In this document: positions 16,723 to 26,190 of the stretch, in pieces | Layout of the letters: each line of letters begins with the position of its first letter | How positions within the stretch are numbered: the stretch's first letter is position 1 | Assembly: GCA_016713225.1 (NCBI GenBank) | Contig: JADJPO010000002.1 | Location: 248,001 to 312,000, forward strand | Reading direction: 5' to 3' | Length of the DNA: 64,000 nt | DNA from: Kineosporiaceae bacterium | Lineage (GTDB): Bacteria > Actinomycetota > Actinomycetes > Actinomycetales > Kineosporiaceae | Translations under genes and position numbers: made by a program | The notes under the pieces: model-generated | Database searches by the model: none | What the model saw: the letters and a program-made list of their open reading frames with translations, nothing else | Told to the model about the DNA's origin: nothing

Positions 16723-17357
16723 TCCAGCCCTCCGCATCCGTCCTCGATCGGGCCTGGACCGATGTCACCTGGGCTGTGGTGGACGTCGAGGGAAACGGGC
16801 AACCGCAACCGGACCTCGTCGAGATCGCCATCGTCCCGATCCGAGGCGGCGACGTCGGCCCGGCCCGGTCCTGGCTGGTGCGCCCGCCACGCCCGGTGAC
16901 GTGGCAGGCGCGGCAGGTCCACGGTCTGTCCGATGAGGATCTCCAGCACGCCCCGACCATCGAGCAGCTCGCCGTCGAGATCCTCGCCGAGCTGGCCGAC
17001 GTGGACGTTGTGGCAGGACACCAGGTGAGCGTCGATCTGTCCGTCGTGCGCCGTGTCATCGTCGGCTGGCCCGACCTGCCGGCGGCCGACACCCTCCGCT
17101 TGGCCCGGGGACTGTTCCCGGAGTTGTCCTCCCACCGCCTGGTCGCCCTGGCCGAGCACCTGGGACTGGCCGACGCGCTGCCCGGCTCCGCGCATCGAGC
17201 GGCATTCGACGCCACCGTCGCGGCGAGGTTGCTCGTGCACCTGGCCACGGCGATGACGACCCCCACCGTCGGTGACCTCCTGAACCCCGGCGCCGCCCGG
17301 GCGAACCGCGCGCCAGGGCGCGAGGACGCCGCGCCGACGCTGTTCGAGGTGCCCTGA
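16719..17357 (+). CDS. DEDDh 3'-5' exonuclease (DNA polymerase III epsilon-like)
   Basis: 212 residues. Exonuclease motifs are visible: VVDVEGNG (ExoI, with the usual DxE), HQVSVDLSVVRR (ExoII) and HRAAFDATVAARLL (ExoIII, DEDDh type). It probably degrades or proofreads single-stranded nucleic acid. ATG 16719 overlaps the radical SAM stop. The C-terminal ~40 residues are low-complexity. It ends three bases before the next gene, forming a tight cassette. Confidence 0.85.
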   Translation: MIQPSASVLDRAWTDVTWAVVDVEGNGQPQPDLVEIAIVPIRGGDVGPARSWLVRPPRPVTWQARQVHGLSDEDLQHAPTIEQLAVEILAELADVDVVAGHQVSVDLSVVRRVIVGWPDLPAADTLRLARGLFPELSSHRLVALAEHLGLADALPGSAHRAAFDATVAARLLVHLATAMTTPTVGDLLNPGAARANRAPGREDAAPTLFEVP

Positions 17358-17359
17358 CC

Positions 17360-18157
17360 GTGGCGGCACGACCGAGGGTTTCCGTGAGGGTCGCCATCGG
17401 GGACCATCACGTCCACCCCGTGGGCCTGGGCACCATGACCGCGCTCACCGGCCCCGGCCACTGGTGGCACCCGGACGACCTCGACGCCGTCCGACACCTG
17501 TTGCGCGGTGCCATCGACCACGGCGTCGACCACCTCGACACGGCCGACGCCTACGGCCCCGAGACAGCAGAACACCTGATCCGCAAGGCCTTGCACCCCT
17601 ACCCCTCGCACCTGTTGATCGCCACCAAGGGCGGAATGACCAGGTCAGGTCCGAACCAATGGGCCCGGTGCGGGCGGCCGGAGTACCTGCGTCAATGCGT
17701 GGCCCTCAGCCTGAGACGACTCAAGACCGAGTGCATCGACCTGTACTACCTGCACCGGGTCGATCCCGCCGTCCCGCTGGCCGACCAGATCGGTGTCCTC
17801 ATCGACCTGCGGGCCGAGGGAAAGATCCGCCACATCGGACTGTCGCAGGTCACCCTCGACCACCTGCAGGAAGCGCAGGCCCTCACCCCGATCGCGGCAG
17901 TCCAGAACCGCTACCACCAGGCCGACACCGACAGCCGCGACGTGGTCGAGCACTGCGGCAGCACGGGGGTGGCCTTCGTGGCCCACTCGCCCCTCGCGCA
18001 GGGCGCACTGATTCGCCCCAACCCATCGCCCGGGCACCGGCGACCGAGCACGGCAGAGCTGTTGCGGTGGGTACTCGCACACGGCCCGCACGTCGCGACC
18101 GTGCCCGGCACGCGATCCCTTGCGCACCTTCAGGAGAACCTGACGGCGATGGGGTGA
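17360..18157 (+). CDS. Aldo/keto reductase
   Basis: 265 residues, near the lower size limit for the family. The NADPH-dependent TIM-barrel signature is present: LDTADAYG with the catalytic Asp and Tyr, IATKGG with the Lys, and YYLHRVD with the His of the tetrad. IRHIGLSQ and the C-terminal VPGTRSLAHLQEN match the cofactor-binding end. The substrate is unknown. GTG 17360 follows the exonuclease gene immediately. It is probably co-transcribed with the four other cargo genes. Confidence 0.88.
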   Translation: MAARPRVSVRVAIGDHHVHPVGLGTMTALTGPGHWWHPDDLDAVRHLLRGAIDHGVDHLDTADAYGPETAEHLIRKALHPYPSHLLIATKGGMTRSGPNQWARCGRPEYLRQCVALSLRRLKTECIDLYYLHRVDPAVPLADQIGVLIDLRAEGKIRHIGLSQVTLDHLQEAQALTPIAAVQNRYHQADTDSRDVVEHCGSTGVAFVAHSPLAQGALIRPNPSPGHRRPSTAELLRWVLAHGPHVATVPGTRSLAHLQENLTAMG

Positions 18158-18291
18158 GGACCCAGCCCGATTGTCCGCATCAACCGCTGGTGAATCGCCG
18201 TGCAGGACTGTCGCGGCGGATCGCGGCCTGGTTATCGTCCGATCAGTGGCCTGGCATCGCCAGGCGCGCGGGGCGAGCGAGGGGGTCGGTG

Positions 18292-19623
18292 ATGCCGCAG
18301 CCACCCCGTGCACTCAACCCGGCTGCCTCGCCCTTGGCGGCGTTCGGCGCTGCGCTGCGCGAACGTCGGGTGGCAGCTCGGTTGTCTCAACGCCAGCTCG
18401 GCTGCGTGATCCATGTCAGCGGTGCCCTGATCGGCAAACTGGAGAAGGCGGAACGGCGACCGGACGCCGATCTCGTGCGCGGGCTGGACCTCGCGTTGGA
18501 GGCCGGCGGCACACTCTGGGCTGCCTACTCCCGGCTGCTGGAGGCGACTCCGCCGTGCCCGCGCGGCCCCGAGGATGCTGCCGTCCCGGGCGGGCGGCTA
18601 TCCGGACTCGGGTACCGCGACCTGGTCGGGCTTCGCCCGGCACCACGGATACTGCCCGCCGAAGAATTGCCGCGAGTCGTCGCCTCGGCGTGGGCGGACT
18701 ATCAGGCCTCGGCCTTCTCCAAGGTGTGCGAACAAGCGCCAGCCCTGTTGGCCAGTGCTCGGTCGGCAGTCGAAGCGCCAGGCACACTGACCCCGGTCGA
18801 AGCCTGGCGCTTGCTCGCCCTCGCCCATCACGTCGCCGCTGCCGCGTTGGCGAAGCGAGGAGAGCTGACCCTGGCCGCTCTCAGTGCCGAGCATGGCTTG
18901 CGCGCCGCGACTGCCTGCGGAGACGCCCACACCCTCGCCGCGCTGCACCGGTGCATCGCCCACACCGTGCTGGCCGGCACCGATGACGACGCCGCCATCG
19001 ACCTCGTCGACAAGGCGGCGACCGAGCTGAACGCCCACGCACCAGACACCAACGACCCGCGGACGCTGTCGCTGCTCGGCAGCCTCTGGCTCGTGGGCGC
19101 CCTCGCCGCCGCGCGCAAGGGCAGCCAACACGAGGCAGACACCTTCCTGTGCCAGGCAGAGCGCCTGACCGAACGGCTGGGCCAGGACGCCAACCACTGC
19201 TGGACCGGGTTCGGCCCCACCAACACCGCGCTGCACCGAGTGTCCGTCGCGGTGGAACTGGGCAGGATCGACGAAGCGGCACGGCTCGCCGCGACCATCT
19301 CGACCACTGGGCTCCCGCGGGAGCGGCGCATCCGGCACCTGCTGGAGCAAGCCCGAATCGCCCACCTCGGCCAGCGACCCCACGACGCGGCCGACGAACT
19401 ACTGGACGCCGAACGGCAAGCCCCGCTCCATGTTCGCCGACACTTCATCACCCGGGACCTCACCCGCAGTTGGTGCCACAGCCCGCAGCTGACGCGCCGG
19501 GCCGACGTCCGGCAGCTGATCAGCCGGATGGCCCGCGACGCCACAGCGCTGTCAAGCGGGGCGCGGGTTGGATCCCCGAGTGTGGATCGTTCGAGCAGTC
19601 CCCTGCCAGGATCAGAGGCGTGA
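18292..19623 (+). CDS. XRE-family HTH regulator with C-terminal TPR-like region
   Basis: 443 residues. An N-terminal Cro/C1-type HTH (LRERRVAARLSQRQLGCVIH...GALIGKLEKAER, ~20-60) is joined to ~300 residues of alpha-helical, Ala/Leu-rich repeats (LALAHHVAAAALAKRGELTL region) typical of actinobacterial HTH-TPR regulators that sense a ligand or peptide. ATG 18292 and the adjacent GTG 18289 are both usable. A 134-base gap upstream could hold its own promoter. The stop overlaps the Nudix start (GTGA), so the two are translated together. It probably controls the cassette. Confidence 0.75.
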   Translation: MPQPPRALNPAASPLAAFGAALRERRVAARLSQRQLGCVIHVSGALIGKLEKAERRPDADLVRGLDLALEAGGTLWAAYSRLLEATPPCPRGPEDAAVPGGRLSGLGYRDLVGLRPAPRILPAEELPRVVASAWADYQASAFSKVCEQAPALLASARSAVEAPGTLTPVEAWRLLALAHHVAAAALAKRGELTLAALSAEHGLRAATACGDAHTLAALHRCIAHTVLAGTDDDAAIDLVDKAATELNAHAPDTNDPRTLSLLGSLWLVGALAAARKGSQHEADTFLCQAERLTERLGQDANHCWTGFGPTNTALHRVSVAVELGRIDEAARLAATISTTGLPRERRIRHLLEQARIAHLGQRPHDAADELLDAERQAPLHVRRHFITRDLTRSWCHSPQLTRRADVRQLISRMARDATALSSGARVGSPSVDRSSSPLPGSEA

Positions 19624-20114
19624 ACAGGCCACCGATGGCAACACCACGGGTCGCCACCGGAGCACTGATCCGTGAACAGGATGGCTCCGGGGTGTTACTC
19701 GTCCGTCCGACCTACAAGCCGGGCTGGGATCTACCCGGTGGCTACGTGGAGCCGGGAGAGAGCCCCGCAGCCGCCTGCGCTCGGGAGCTGGCCGAGGAGA
19801 TCGGCCTGGTGCTGGCACCGAGCCGCTTGCTGGTCGTCGACTGGGCACCTCACCCCGACGAGGGCGACAAACTGCTGTTCGTATTCGACGGCGGTTGTCT
19901 CACCTCCCGCGACGTATCGAACCTGACACTGGACCCGGGCGAGATCGCTGAGGCGCGCTTCCATCCGCCGGACTCGCTGGCCGGGTTGATGCCGGACCGA
20001 CTGGTTCGGCGCCTGCTTCTCGCGTTGGAAGCGGTCGCCGGCGACGTCGCCGTGTATGCCGAGCACGGCGCGCCATTAGCGCCCGCCGCCGCTGGGCCGA
20101 AACCGGGACCGTAG
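19620..20114 (+). CDS. Nudix hydrolase
   Basis: 164 residues. The Nudix box GGYVEPGESPAAACARELAE, followed by EIGL, is complete (Gx5Ex7REUxEExGU) at roughly residues 41-63. The enzyme would hydrolyse a nucleoside diphosphate linked to another moiety; the substrate cannot be read from sequence. GTG 19620 overlaps the regulator's stop. Pairing of an HTH-TPR regulator with a Nudix enzyme suggests ligand production or removal coupled to regulation. Confidence 0.85.
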   Translation: MNRPPMATPRVATGALIREQDGSGVLLVRPTYKPGWDLPGGYVEPGESPAAACARELAEEIGLVLAPSRLLVVDWAPHPDEGDKLLFVFDGGCLTSRDVSNLTLDPGEIAEARFHPPDSLAGLMPDRLVRRLLLALEAVAGDVAVYAEHGAPLAPAAAGPKPGP

Positions 20115-20347
20115 ACCCCGACACGGTCATCGTGCACGTGGCGAAGGCGGAAGGCGGATTCCGCGCCTTGTCACAGGCGTCGCACACGCTCTGGTAACAC
20201 CTCCGACCCAGGGATCGACCCCATCGGCGGTAAGGGGCGGTCCAAGGCCTGGCGCATCCTCACCGAACCACAACTGCTGAGCCAACTCGTGCAGGCCCTT
20301 GGGCTGGGCTCCCGCGCTTGTTGACCATGTTCCGCGATCGTGAGGTT

Positions 20348-20533
20348 ATGGACAGGTGGGTGCCGATTGAGGTCGATGGAGTGCAGGTGCTGGTCCGGGC
20401 TGTCGCCGAGCCTGGAGATGAACCAACCTCGGGACGCCTGGACGAAGCCGGGCATCGGGTGTTGTCCGCGTTTCGACAGGGCGCAAGTCGTGATCGTGTC
20501 ACTAGGTACTCCGGCGGCCGGCTCGGTTGCTGA
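20348..20533 (+). CDS. Small hypothetical protein, possibly a degraded trypco1-type domain
   Basis: 61 residues from ATG 20348. The first 20 residues (MDRWVPIEVDGVQVLVRAVA) look like the beta-hairpin that opens CU044_2847/trypco1 proteins, and a short helical stretch follows, but the family's C-terminal strand is missing. It is probably a remnant. It stands alone between the Nudix gene and the transposase tail. Confidence 0.3.
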   Translation: MDRWVPIEVDGVQVLVRAVAEPGDEPTSGRLDEAGHRVLSAFRQGASRDRVTRYSGGRLGC

Positions 20534-20579
20534 GACGCGGACGGCCCGGGGCGGATCCGAACCAGGTGCAGGTCGAGTT

Positions 20580-20735
20580 CGCCCTGGCGTTGACGACTAA
20601 TAGTGCTTTGTTGGCTCGGCGTGGCCGCCGGCCGATGAAGCGCGCGCGTAGCCGGTACTTGTCGCGGTTGCGGAAGCCGCGGGCGATGAGGCTGTGAAGC
20701 TCGATCAGGCCGGCGCCGGGCTGGCTGGCGTTCAT
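20580..20735 (-). pseudogene. C-terminal remnant of an ISL3-like transposase
   Basis: On the minus strand a short frame reads LIARGFRNRDKYRLRARFI. It resembles the conserved helical end of ISL3-like DDE transposases (RAHGFRNxxxYRLRxLL). Nothing of the DDE catalytic core remains, and no terminal inverted repeats are seen. It marks an old insertion between the cargo cassette and the CRISPR-Cas operon. Confidence 0.45.
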
Positions 20736-20809
20736 TCTGCGAGTTGAGCGCCACTCCCCGGGGATTGATCTTACTGAAGGTTGTCAGTGGGTGACGCTAC
20801 GGTCTGATT

Positions 20810-23446
20810 GTGATCACCGCTTGTCGCATCTGGGGCAAGTCCGCCGGGCTCTCCACCCCGTACCCCCTGGTGGGGCACCTCCTGGACACCGCCGCAGTGA
20901 GCGAAGCCCTCGTAGACCTGTGGCTGCCCCAGAGCCTCACCTCCACCCTCGTTGAGTGGAGCACTCTCGATCCGGAGCATGACCCCGAGCAGGGGGCACG
21001 CGCCGTTCTGGCTGCGGTGGCGACCGCGGGCGTCCTGCACGACCTGGGGAAAGCGACACCTCAGTTCCAGCAGCTCGATGCCCTCGCGTTCAAGCAGATG
21101 CGAGATGCCCTACCCGAGCTGACACGTCCTGGCTCGAACGACGTCGTCTCACACGACATCGCCGGCCAAGTTCTGCTCACCGCGACAGGCCACCCCAGCT
21201 GGCTGGCCGAGGCCGTCGGCGGCCACCACGGCCGGTTCTCCCGGGTCCCACGCCAGACCGCCCTAGGACGGGTTCCATTTCTCGGGAGGGGGAGTTGGGA
21301 GACGGCCCGAACCGAGCTGATCGACTTCCTGGACGCGCAGCTGCGCGTGAGAGAGACCGCCGGGCTCACCCCAGGCCTGCTCGTCGACGAGGTGACCCGG
21401 CACGCGGCAGTCGCCCTGATCACCGGGATGGTCATCATCGCGGACTGGCTGGTGTCGAGCACCACCTTCTTGGCCGGCCGAACCCTGACCACCGAGCAGG
21501 CCGCCAACCCAGGCCAGCTCGCCTCGCATCTCGCTCAAGCCCGCGATCTCGCGCCTGGCCTGCTCCGCGACAGCGGGCTCGCCAGGGCACGACTTCGGCC
21601 CTCGGGTCTTTCCGACGCCTTCCCGCACATCACTGAGCCGCGCCCACTCCAGGACGCCGTCGCTCGCGTCCTCGGGGACACCACCGACGCGACCGGCCCT
21701 GCCTGTGTCGTCATCACCGCCCCCATGGGGGAGGGCAAGACCGAAGCCGGTCTGCTCGCCGCGAGCGCCCTCGCCCGGACCGCCGGACGCCACGGGGTGT
21801 ACGTCGCGTTGCCCACTCAAGCCACCGCCGACCAAATGTACGGCCGTGTGCTGGACTGGCTGGTTCGCGCCGCAGACGGTCCTGCGCACAGCACCCTGTT
21901 GCACTCCCTCGCCAGCCTGAACCCGACCTACGCCGCGCTTCCCTCAACGCTGCCTGCCGCCAGTTCCGGGCCGACGCCGGACAGCGCAACCCTTGGCGCC
22001 GCGGACGACCAGGTGACGGGGACGCTCGTATCGGCGCAGTGGCTCCACGGGCACAAGCGCGGTCTGCTTGCTCCGTTCGGTGTCGGCACCATCGACCAGC
22101 TCCTGATGGCGGTCCTGCGGCTCCGGCACCAGCCTCTGCGGCTGCTCGGCCTCGCCTCCAAGGTTCTGCTGATCGACGAGGCGCACGCGTACGACGACTA
22201 CCAACAGGCCCTGCTACGGCGTGCTCTGACCTGGGCCGGTCAGCTCGGAGTGCCCGTCGTTCTCATGTCAGCCACTCTGCCGACTGCAACCACGGCCGCC
22301 CTGGTCGATGCGTGGCAAGAAGGCGCTCAGGCATCCCCGCAGGCGCGCGGCACCAGCGGGCTCACCTACCCCGGTTGGGGAGTCTGGTACACCGACCGGC
22401 CTCCCGTCGTCGAAGCTCTCACGGTCAGCCGACCGCAAGTTCTGCAACTGGCTCACTACGACGTCACCGACACCGACCGTGCCGACCGCTGCCTCGCCCT
22501 CGTCCGCCCGGTCGTGGACAGCGGCGGCTGCGTCCTGTTCGTGTGCAACACCGTCGCTCGAGCCCAAGCGCTCACGGCATACCTGCGACGCACTCTGCCC
22601 GCCGACGTCGACGTCGACACCCTGCACTCCCGGCTGCAGGTCGGTGAGCGCCGCCGACGCACCACACGCCTGTTGACCAAGTACGGCCCACCGCGCCGTT
22701 ACGCAGGGCCGCCCAGTGGATCCGACGCCGGTCAACCGGAGCCGGAGGCTGCATCGCGCCGTGGGGTCCTGGTCGCCACCCAGGTCGTCGAACAGTCCCT
22801 CGACATCGACTTCGACCTGGTCGTGTCCGACCTCGCCCCCGTCCCGCTGTTGCTGCAACGCTCCGGGCGAGGACACCGGCACGACCGCGACGGCCGCCCC
22901 GACGTCGCCCGACAGCCCACGCTGGCGATCCTGTGGCCCGTGACGGCCCAAGGTCGGCTCAACCTCCGCACCGACAGGCACATCTACCCGGAAGCCCACC
23001 TCCTACGCACTGCCGACGTCCTCCGAGGCCGGTCACGCATCCGCGTGCCCGAGGACGTTCAGACCATCGTCGAGGCCGTATGCGGCGACACCCCCGCCCT
23101 GGCCGATGACATCCTCGCGGCGGACACGCGACAGCGGCAGGTCACCTACGGCCGGGAGGCCATCGCTGACGTCGTCGCTGTGCCCAGGCCGGCGGCTCTC
23201 GGGCACGTCGAGGAGTTCACAAGCCCTGTGGAGGACAGCAGCGCCGTCGCACGCGCACGCCTCGGTGCCGACACCGTGGCCGTCCTACCTGTCGTGACCG
23301 TCGACGGCGTGATCTGCCTCGCCGAACCTGGCCACGTGTCCGGCGCCGCGCTGCCGGACACGCCCGTCCCGGCCCAGGTGAAGGCGCTGATCGACCACGG
23401 TCACCGTCCCCGCCTACCGCCGGAGCGGGACCTCCTGGACCGATGA
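20810..23446 (+). CDS. cas3: Type I-E CRISPR helicase-nuclease Cas3 (3' end frameshifted)
   Basis: 878 residues as read. The HD nuclease domain has HDLGKATPQFQ (~70) and GHHGRF (~145). The SF2 helicase has Walker A ITAPMGEGKTEAGL (~305), DEAH box LLIDEAHAYDDY (~455), SATLP motif III, and VATQVVEQSLDIDFD / QRSGRGHRH motifs V and VI. It degrades target DNA after Cascade binding. GTG 20810 is the first start and fits the family. The frame stops at 23446, but the C-terminal domain continues one base out of frame to 23657. Correcting that gives about 948 residues, the usual size. First gene of the operon. Confidence 0.9.
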   Translation: MITACRIWGKSAGLSTPYPLVGHLLDTAAVSEALVDLWLPQSLTSTLVEWSTLDPEHDPEQGARAVLAAVATAGVLHDLGKATPQFQQLDALAFKQMRDALPELTRPGSNDVVSHDIAGQVLLTATGHPSWLAEAVGGHHGRFSRVPRQTALGRVPFLGRGSWETARTELIDFLDAQLRVRETAGLTPGLLVDEVTRHAAVALITGMVIIADWLVSSTTFLAGRTLTTEQAANPGQLASHLAQARDLAPGLLRDSGLARARLRPSGLSDAFPHITEPRPLQDAVARVLGDTTDATGPACVVITAPMGEGKTEAGLLAASALARTAGRHGVYVALPTQATADQMYGRVLDWLVRAADGPAHSTLLHSLASLNPTYAALPSTLPAASSGPTPDSATLGAADDQVTGTLVSAQWLHGHKRGLLAPFGVGTIDQLLMAVLRLRHQPLRLLGLASKVLLIDEAHAYDDYQQALLRRALTWAGQLGVPVVLMSATLPTATTAALVDAWQEGAQASPQARGTSGLTYPGWGVWYTDRPPVVEALTVSRPQVLQLAHYDVTDTDRADRCLALVRPVVDSGGCVLFVCNTVARAQALTAYLRRTLPADVDVDTLHSRLQVGERRRRTTRLLTKYGPPRRYAGPPSGSDAGQPEPEAASRRGVLVATQVVEQSLDIDFDLVVSDLAPVPLLLQRSGRGHRHDRDGRPDVARQPTLAILWPVTAQGRLNLRTDRHIYPEAHLLRTADVLRGRSRIRVPEDVQTIVEAVCGDTPALADDILAADTRQRQVTYGREAIADVVAVPRPAALGHVEEFTSPVEDSSAVARARLGADTVAVLPVVTVDGVICLAEPGHVSGAALPDTPVPAQVKALIDHGHRPRLPPERDLLDR

Positions 23447-23657
23447 CCTGCCCCCGAGTCCTTGGCGGTCCCATCCCCTGCTGTCCGACCTGAGGCTCCT
23501 GCACCTGGGCCAGGTTCGCCTCGCCCCGGTCACGAACGAGCAGGACGGAGACCCACCGTCGGCCCCGGCTGACGCGCTGCGCGCCGTCGTCGACACCCGC
23601 GACATCGAACTCGATCCACTGCTCGGCCTGATGATCACGACCAGGGAGAACACGTGA
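23447..23657 (+). other. cas3: Displaced C-terminal coding segment of cas3
   Basis: In the +1 frame this stretch reads LPPSPWRSHPLLSDLRLLHL and then LAPVTNEQDG, ending DPLLGLMITTRENT before TGA 23657, a normal Cas3 tail. The shift can be placed near 23420-23430, where dropping one C in GAGCGGGACC restores the frame. The restored stop overlaps the casA GTG by four bases, as at other junctions of this operon, which shows the frame was once continuous. Confidence 0.8.
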
Positions 23658-25302
23658 CCCACCCGGCACCCTCACCACCTACGATCCCGGCCCCGCAGAC
23701 GGCACCCAGCTACGACCTGACCCGACAGCCCTGGATTCCCGTCCTCACCCACGACGGGCGCACCGAGACAGTCGGCCTCACCGAACTGTTCCTGCGAGCC
23801 CACGAACTGCGCGACCTCGGCCTACCGCTCCCTGCCGCCACCACCGCCCTGCGCCGCGTCCTGGCCGTGATGACTTACCGGATCGCCGGCCTCGACGACC
23901 CCGACCTCCCGGTCGGCCGGTGGCGGCGGCAACGACGAGCCGTCATGGACACCGGCCGGTTCGACCCCGCCGCAGTCGAGACCTACTTCCACCGGCATGC
24001 CGCCGGACTCCACCTGTTCGGGGACCGCCCGTTCATGCAGGATCCCCGCCTCGGCGACCCGGCAGTCTGCACGTCTACCAGTGGGGTCAACAAGCTCGCG
24101 GTGACCCGTCCGGCGGGCAACAACCGGGCCTGGTTCGGCCACCACTTCGACGCCGCCCCGAACCGCTCACCCCGGCCGAGGCGGTGATGTTCCTGCTGAT
24201 CCACCTGTACTTCGGGGCCGCCGGGCAGATGACCCCCCGCTCCGGACACGGGAACGGGTCGGCGGGGCCGCTACGTGCCCTGGCCTCCTACCATCCGATC
24301 GCATCGACCTTGCATCAGACGCTGCTGCTGAACCTCGTCGCGCCCGTAACCTTCACCCGGTCCACGGGCACGGGAGCCGACGAGGCCCCATGGGAGGCCG
24401 CCACACTGCCCGACCCGACTGCCCCGTTCGATGTCATCGGGCCTGCCGCGACCCTCGCCCGCACACCTGTGCACGCCGTCCTGCTGCAACCGGCCGCAGA
24501 CGGTGTGACCGTCGTGGACGCCATTGTGACCTGGGGGCGGGACAGCAGGCTGCAACGAGCCGCCTGGGAGACCGGCGGTGTTGTCGCGACCTCTCCCGTG
24601 ATCCTCGCCGACCCGTTCCTGTGCCGGCGGACGAACCGAGAGGGCGCGGTGTTCGCCGTCAGAGCAGACGCGACCCGGGCGGCATGGCGAGACCTTGACG
24701 CGCTCCTGCTCGCCCTCCCGGACGTCGGCGCGGTCGACCTGCGTCCACGCGTCTTGGCGGAGCTGGACGACGACAGCCTCGATGGCGCCGTCGACGACAT
24801 CTGCGTGGAGGCGTTGGGGATCGACCAGGACGGCAGGTCGAAGAACACGGCGATGATGGCGTCCCGGACACGGCCGGTCCCACCCATGCTGAGAGCAAGG
24901 CATCCGCGCGCCGCAGATGCCGCTGCGACCTCCCTCCAACGGGCAGGCACGAGCGCCCGACGCCTGGACATCGCTCTAGAACGGGTGTGGCTCCGCGAAG
25001 GAGAGGGCACGGACGGGAGACCCGCCAACAAGGCCGTGAAGGACCAGGACCTGAGCACCGGCTGGCGCAGGGACGCTCAGCAGCAGTACTGGGCCGCCGC
25101 CGAGGAGCTGTTCTGGTCTCACGTCCATCTGGCCGCGATCATCGAGGCCCACGCCACGCTCGACCCCGATGCCCCCGAACCGCCTGGCCCAGATCCCGCG
25201 GCCGACTACCGATCCCTCGCCCGGACCATCTACGACCGTGTGACGGCCCCTCTGGCCACCCGCTTGCCGTACACCCGATCCGTGGCACGGAATCGCCCCT
25301 GA
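23654..25302 (+). pseudogene. casA: Cascade large subunit Cse1/CasA, frameshifted
   Basis: The large subunit of type I-E Cascade recognises the PAM and recruits Cas3. The first frame (23654-24187) gives the family N terminus YDLTRQPWIPVLTHDG, DRPFMQD and TRPAGNN...WFGHHFD. The second frame carries on with PLTPAEAVMFLLIHLYFGAA and runs to 25302. The break is at about 24162, where one missing base (AACCGCTCACC instead of a codon-complete version) separates the halves. Restored length is about 549 residues, normal for the family. GTG 23654 is coupled to the restored cas3 stop. It is non-functional as assembled unless the indel is a sequencing error. Confidence 0.85.
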
Positions 25303-25390
25303 CCGACCGCCCGGACCAGACCGCCACCGACCCCGTCAGGCCCGTGTGCCGTCCCCTATCGGCCTGGCACACAGAGAACAGGACCCAGCC

Positions 25391-26110
25391 GTGAACAACA
25401 CGACAGCACCCAATGCCGCCTCCGCTCAGCGTCGTGCATCCGCTCAGACAGCAGACGCTGCCTTCGTCTCCTACGTCCAGGAGCTGTGTCGTGATCGAGG
25501 CTCCCGTGCCGCGTTGCGCCGCGCCGGGGGACGCCCCAGCGCCGAAGCCCTGGAAGCTATGCCGTACCTCGAGCGCTGTATCTCGCCCGACAGCAGACCC
25601 GCACGCGTCGAGGCGATCTACTGTGTCGCCGCACTGATCGCGATGACCTGGGAAGCACCTCGCACACCTCACCGGGACGAGGCCGACACTCCTGACGAAC
25701 CCCGAGACGTCCAGCAAGAGGCCTCAGGCGATGCCCCCCACCCCAACGAGACGACCGAGGGACAAGAGACTCACGCGCCCTACAGATCACGGAACCTTGG
25801 AGCCAGCCTGGCCGCAGCGATCGCCAAGGCAGGATACGCCACCGACTCACCGACCTACCGGGCCGCCGAACGTCTCCTGAGATCCGCCGCCCGCGACGAT
25901 GCCCCTGGAATCCGCGACCGCCTGCCCCGGCTGGTGGACCGCTTCGAGGTCACCGACGTGGACTGGGCCCAGTTACTGGACGAGCTGACCTGGTGGGACC
26001 AGCGGACCATCCGTCCCGGCGTCCACTGGATGCGCTCGTTCTACCGCGCCGAGAGCGCCCAAGCGCCTGCAGCCGACACCGCTGAACCGGCCCCGACCAC
26101 AGCGGATTGA
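25391..26110 (+). CDS. casB: Cascade small subunit Cse2/CasB
   Basis: 239 residues. The helical small subunit forms a dimer along the crRNA backbone in type I-E Cascade. Recognisable parts are an N-terminal helix (FVSYVQELCRDRGSRAALRR), YLER...ARVEAIYCVAALIA in the middle, and the C-terminal LPRLVDRFEVTDVDWAQLL...DLxxW motif. An acidic, Pro/Glu-rich insertion at ~105-140 is an actinobacterial feature. GTG 25391 follows the casA stop by 88 bases. Confidence 0.88.
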   Translation: MNNTTAPNAASAQRRASAQTADAAFVSYVQELCRDRGSRAALRRAGGRPSAEALEAMPYLERCISPDSRPARVEAIYCVAALIAMTWEAPRTPHRDEADTPDEPRDVQQEASGDAPHPNETTEGQETHAPYRSRNLGASLAAAIAKAGYATDSPTYRAAERLLRSAARDDAPGIRDRLPRLVDRFEVTDVDWAQLLDELTWWDQRTIRPGVHWMRSFYRAESAQAPAADTAEPAPTTAD

Positions 26111-26190
26111 CCCTCGCCGCCGTGTGTACCTACGGCCGCGAGCACTGGACCTGGACCGACACCGAGCCAAGATCAATAGGAGCCATCGAG

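Larger units (their letters stand above)
20115..20809. other. 695-base gene-poor spacer between cargo cassette and cas operon
   Basis: There is no long gene. It holds short remnant frames, a possible small protein at 20348-20533 (+) and a transposase tail at 20580-20735 (-). The last 60 bases before 20810 must contain the cas operon promoter; AT-rich words such as TTGATCTTACTG at 20764 are present, but I cannot place -35 and -10 boxes firmly. Confidence 0.5.
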
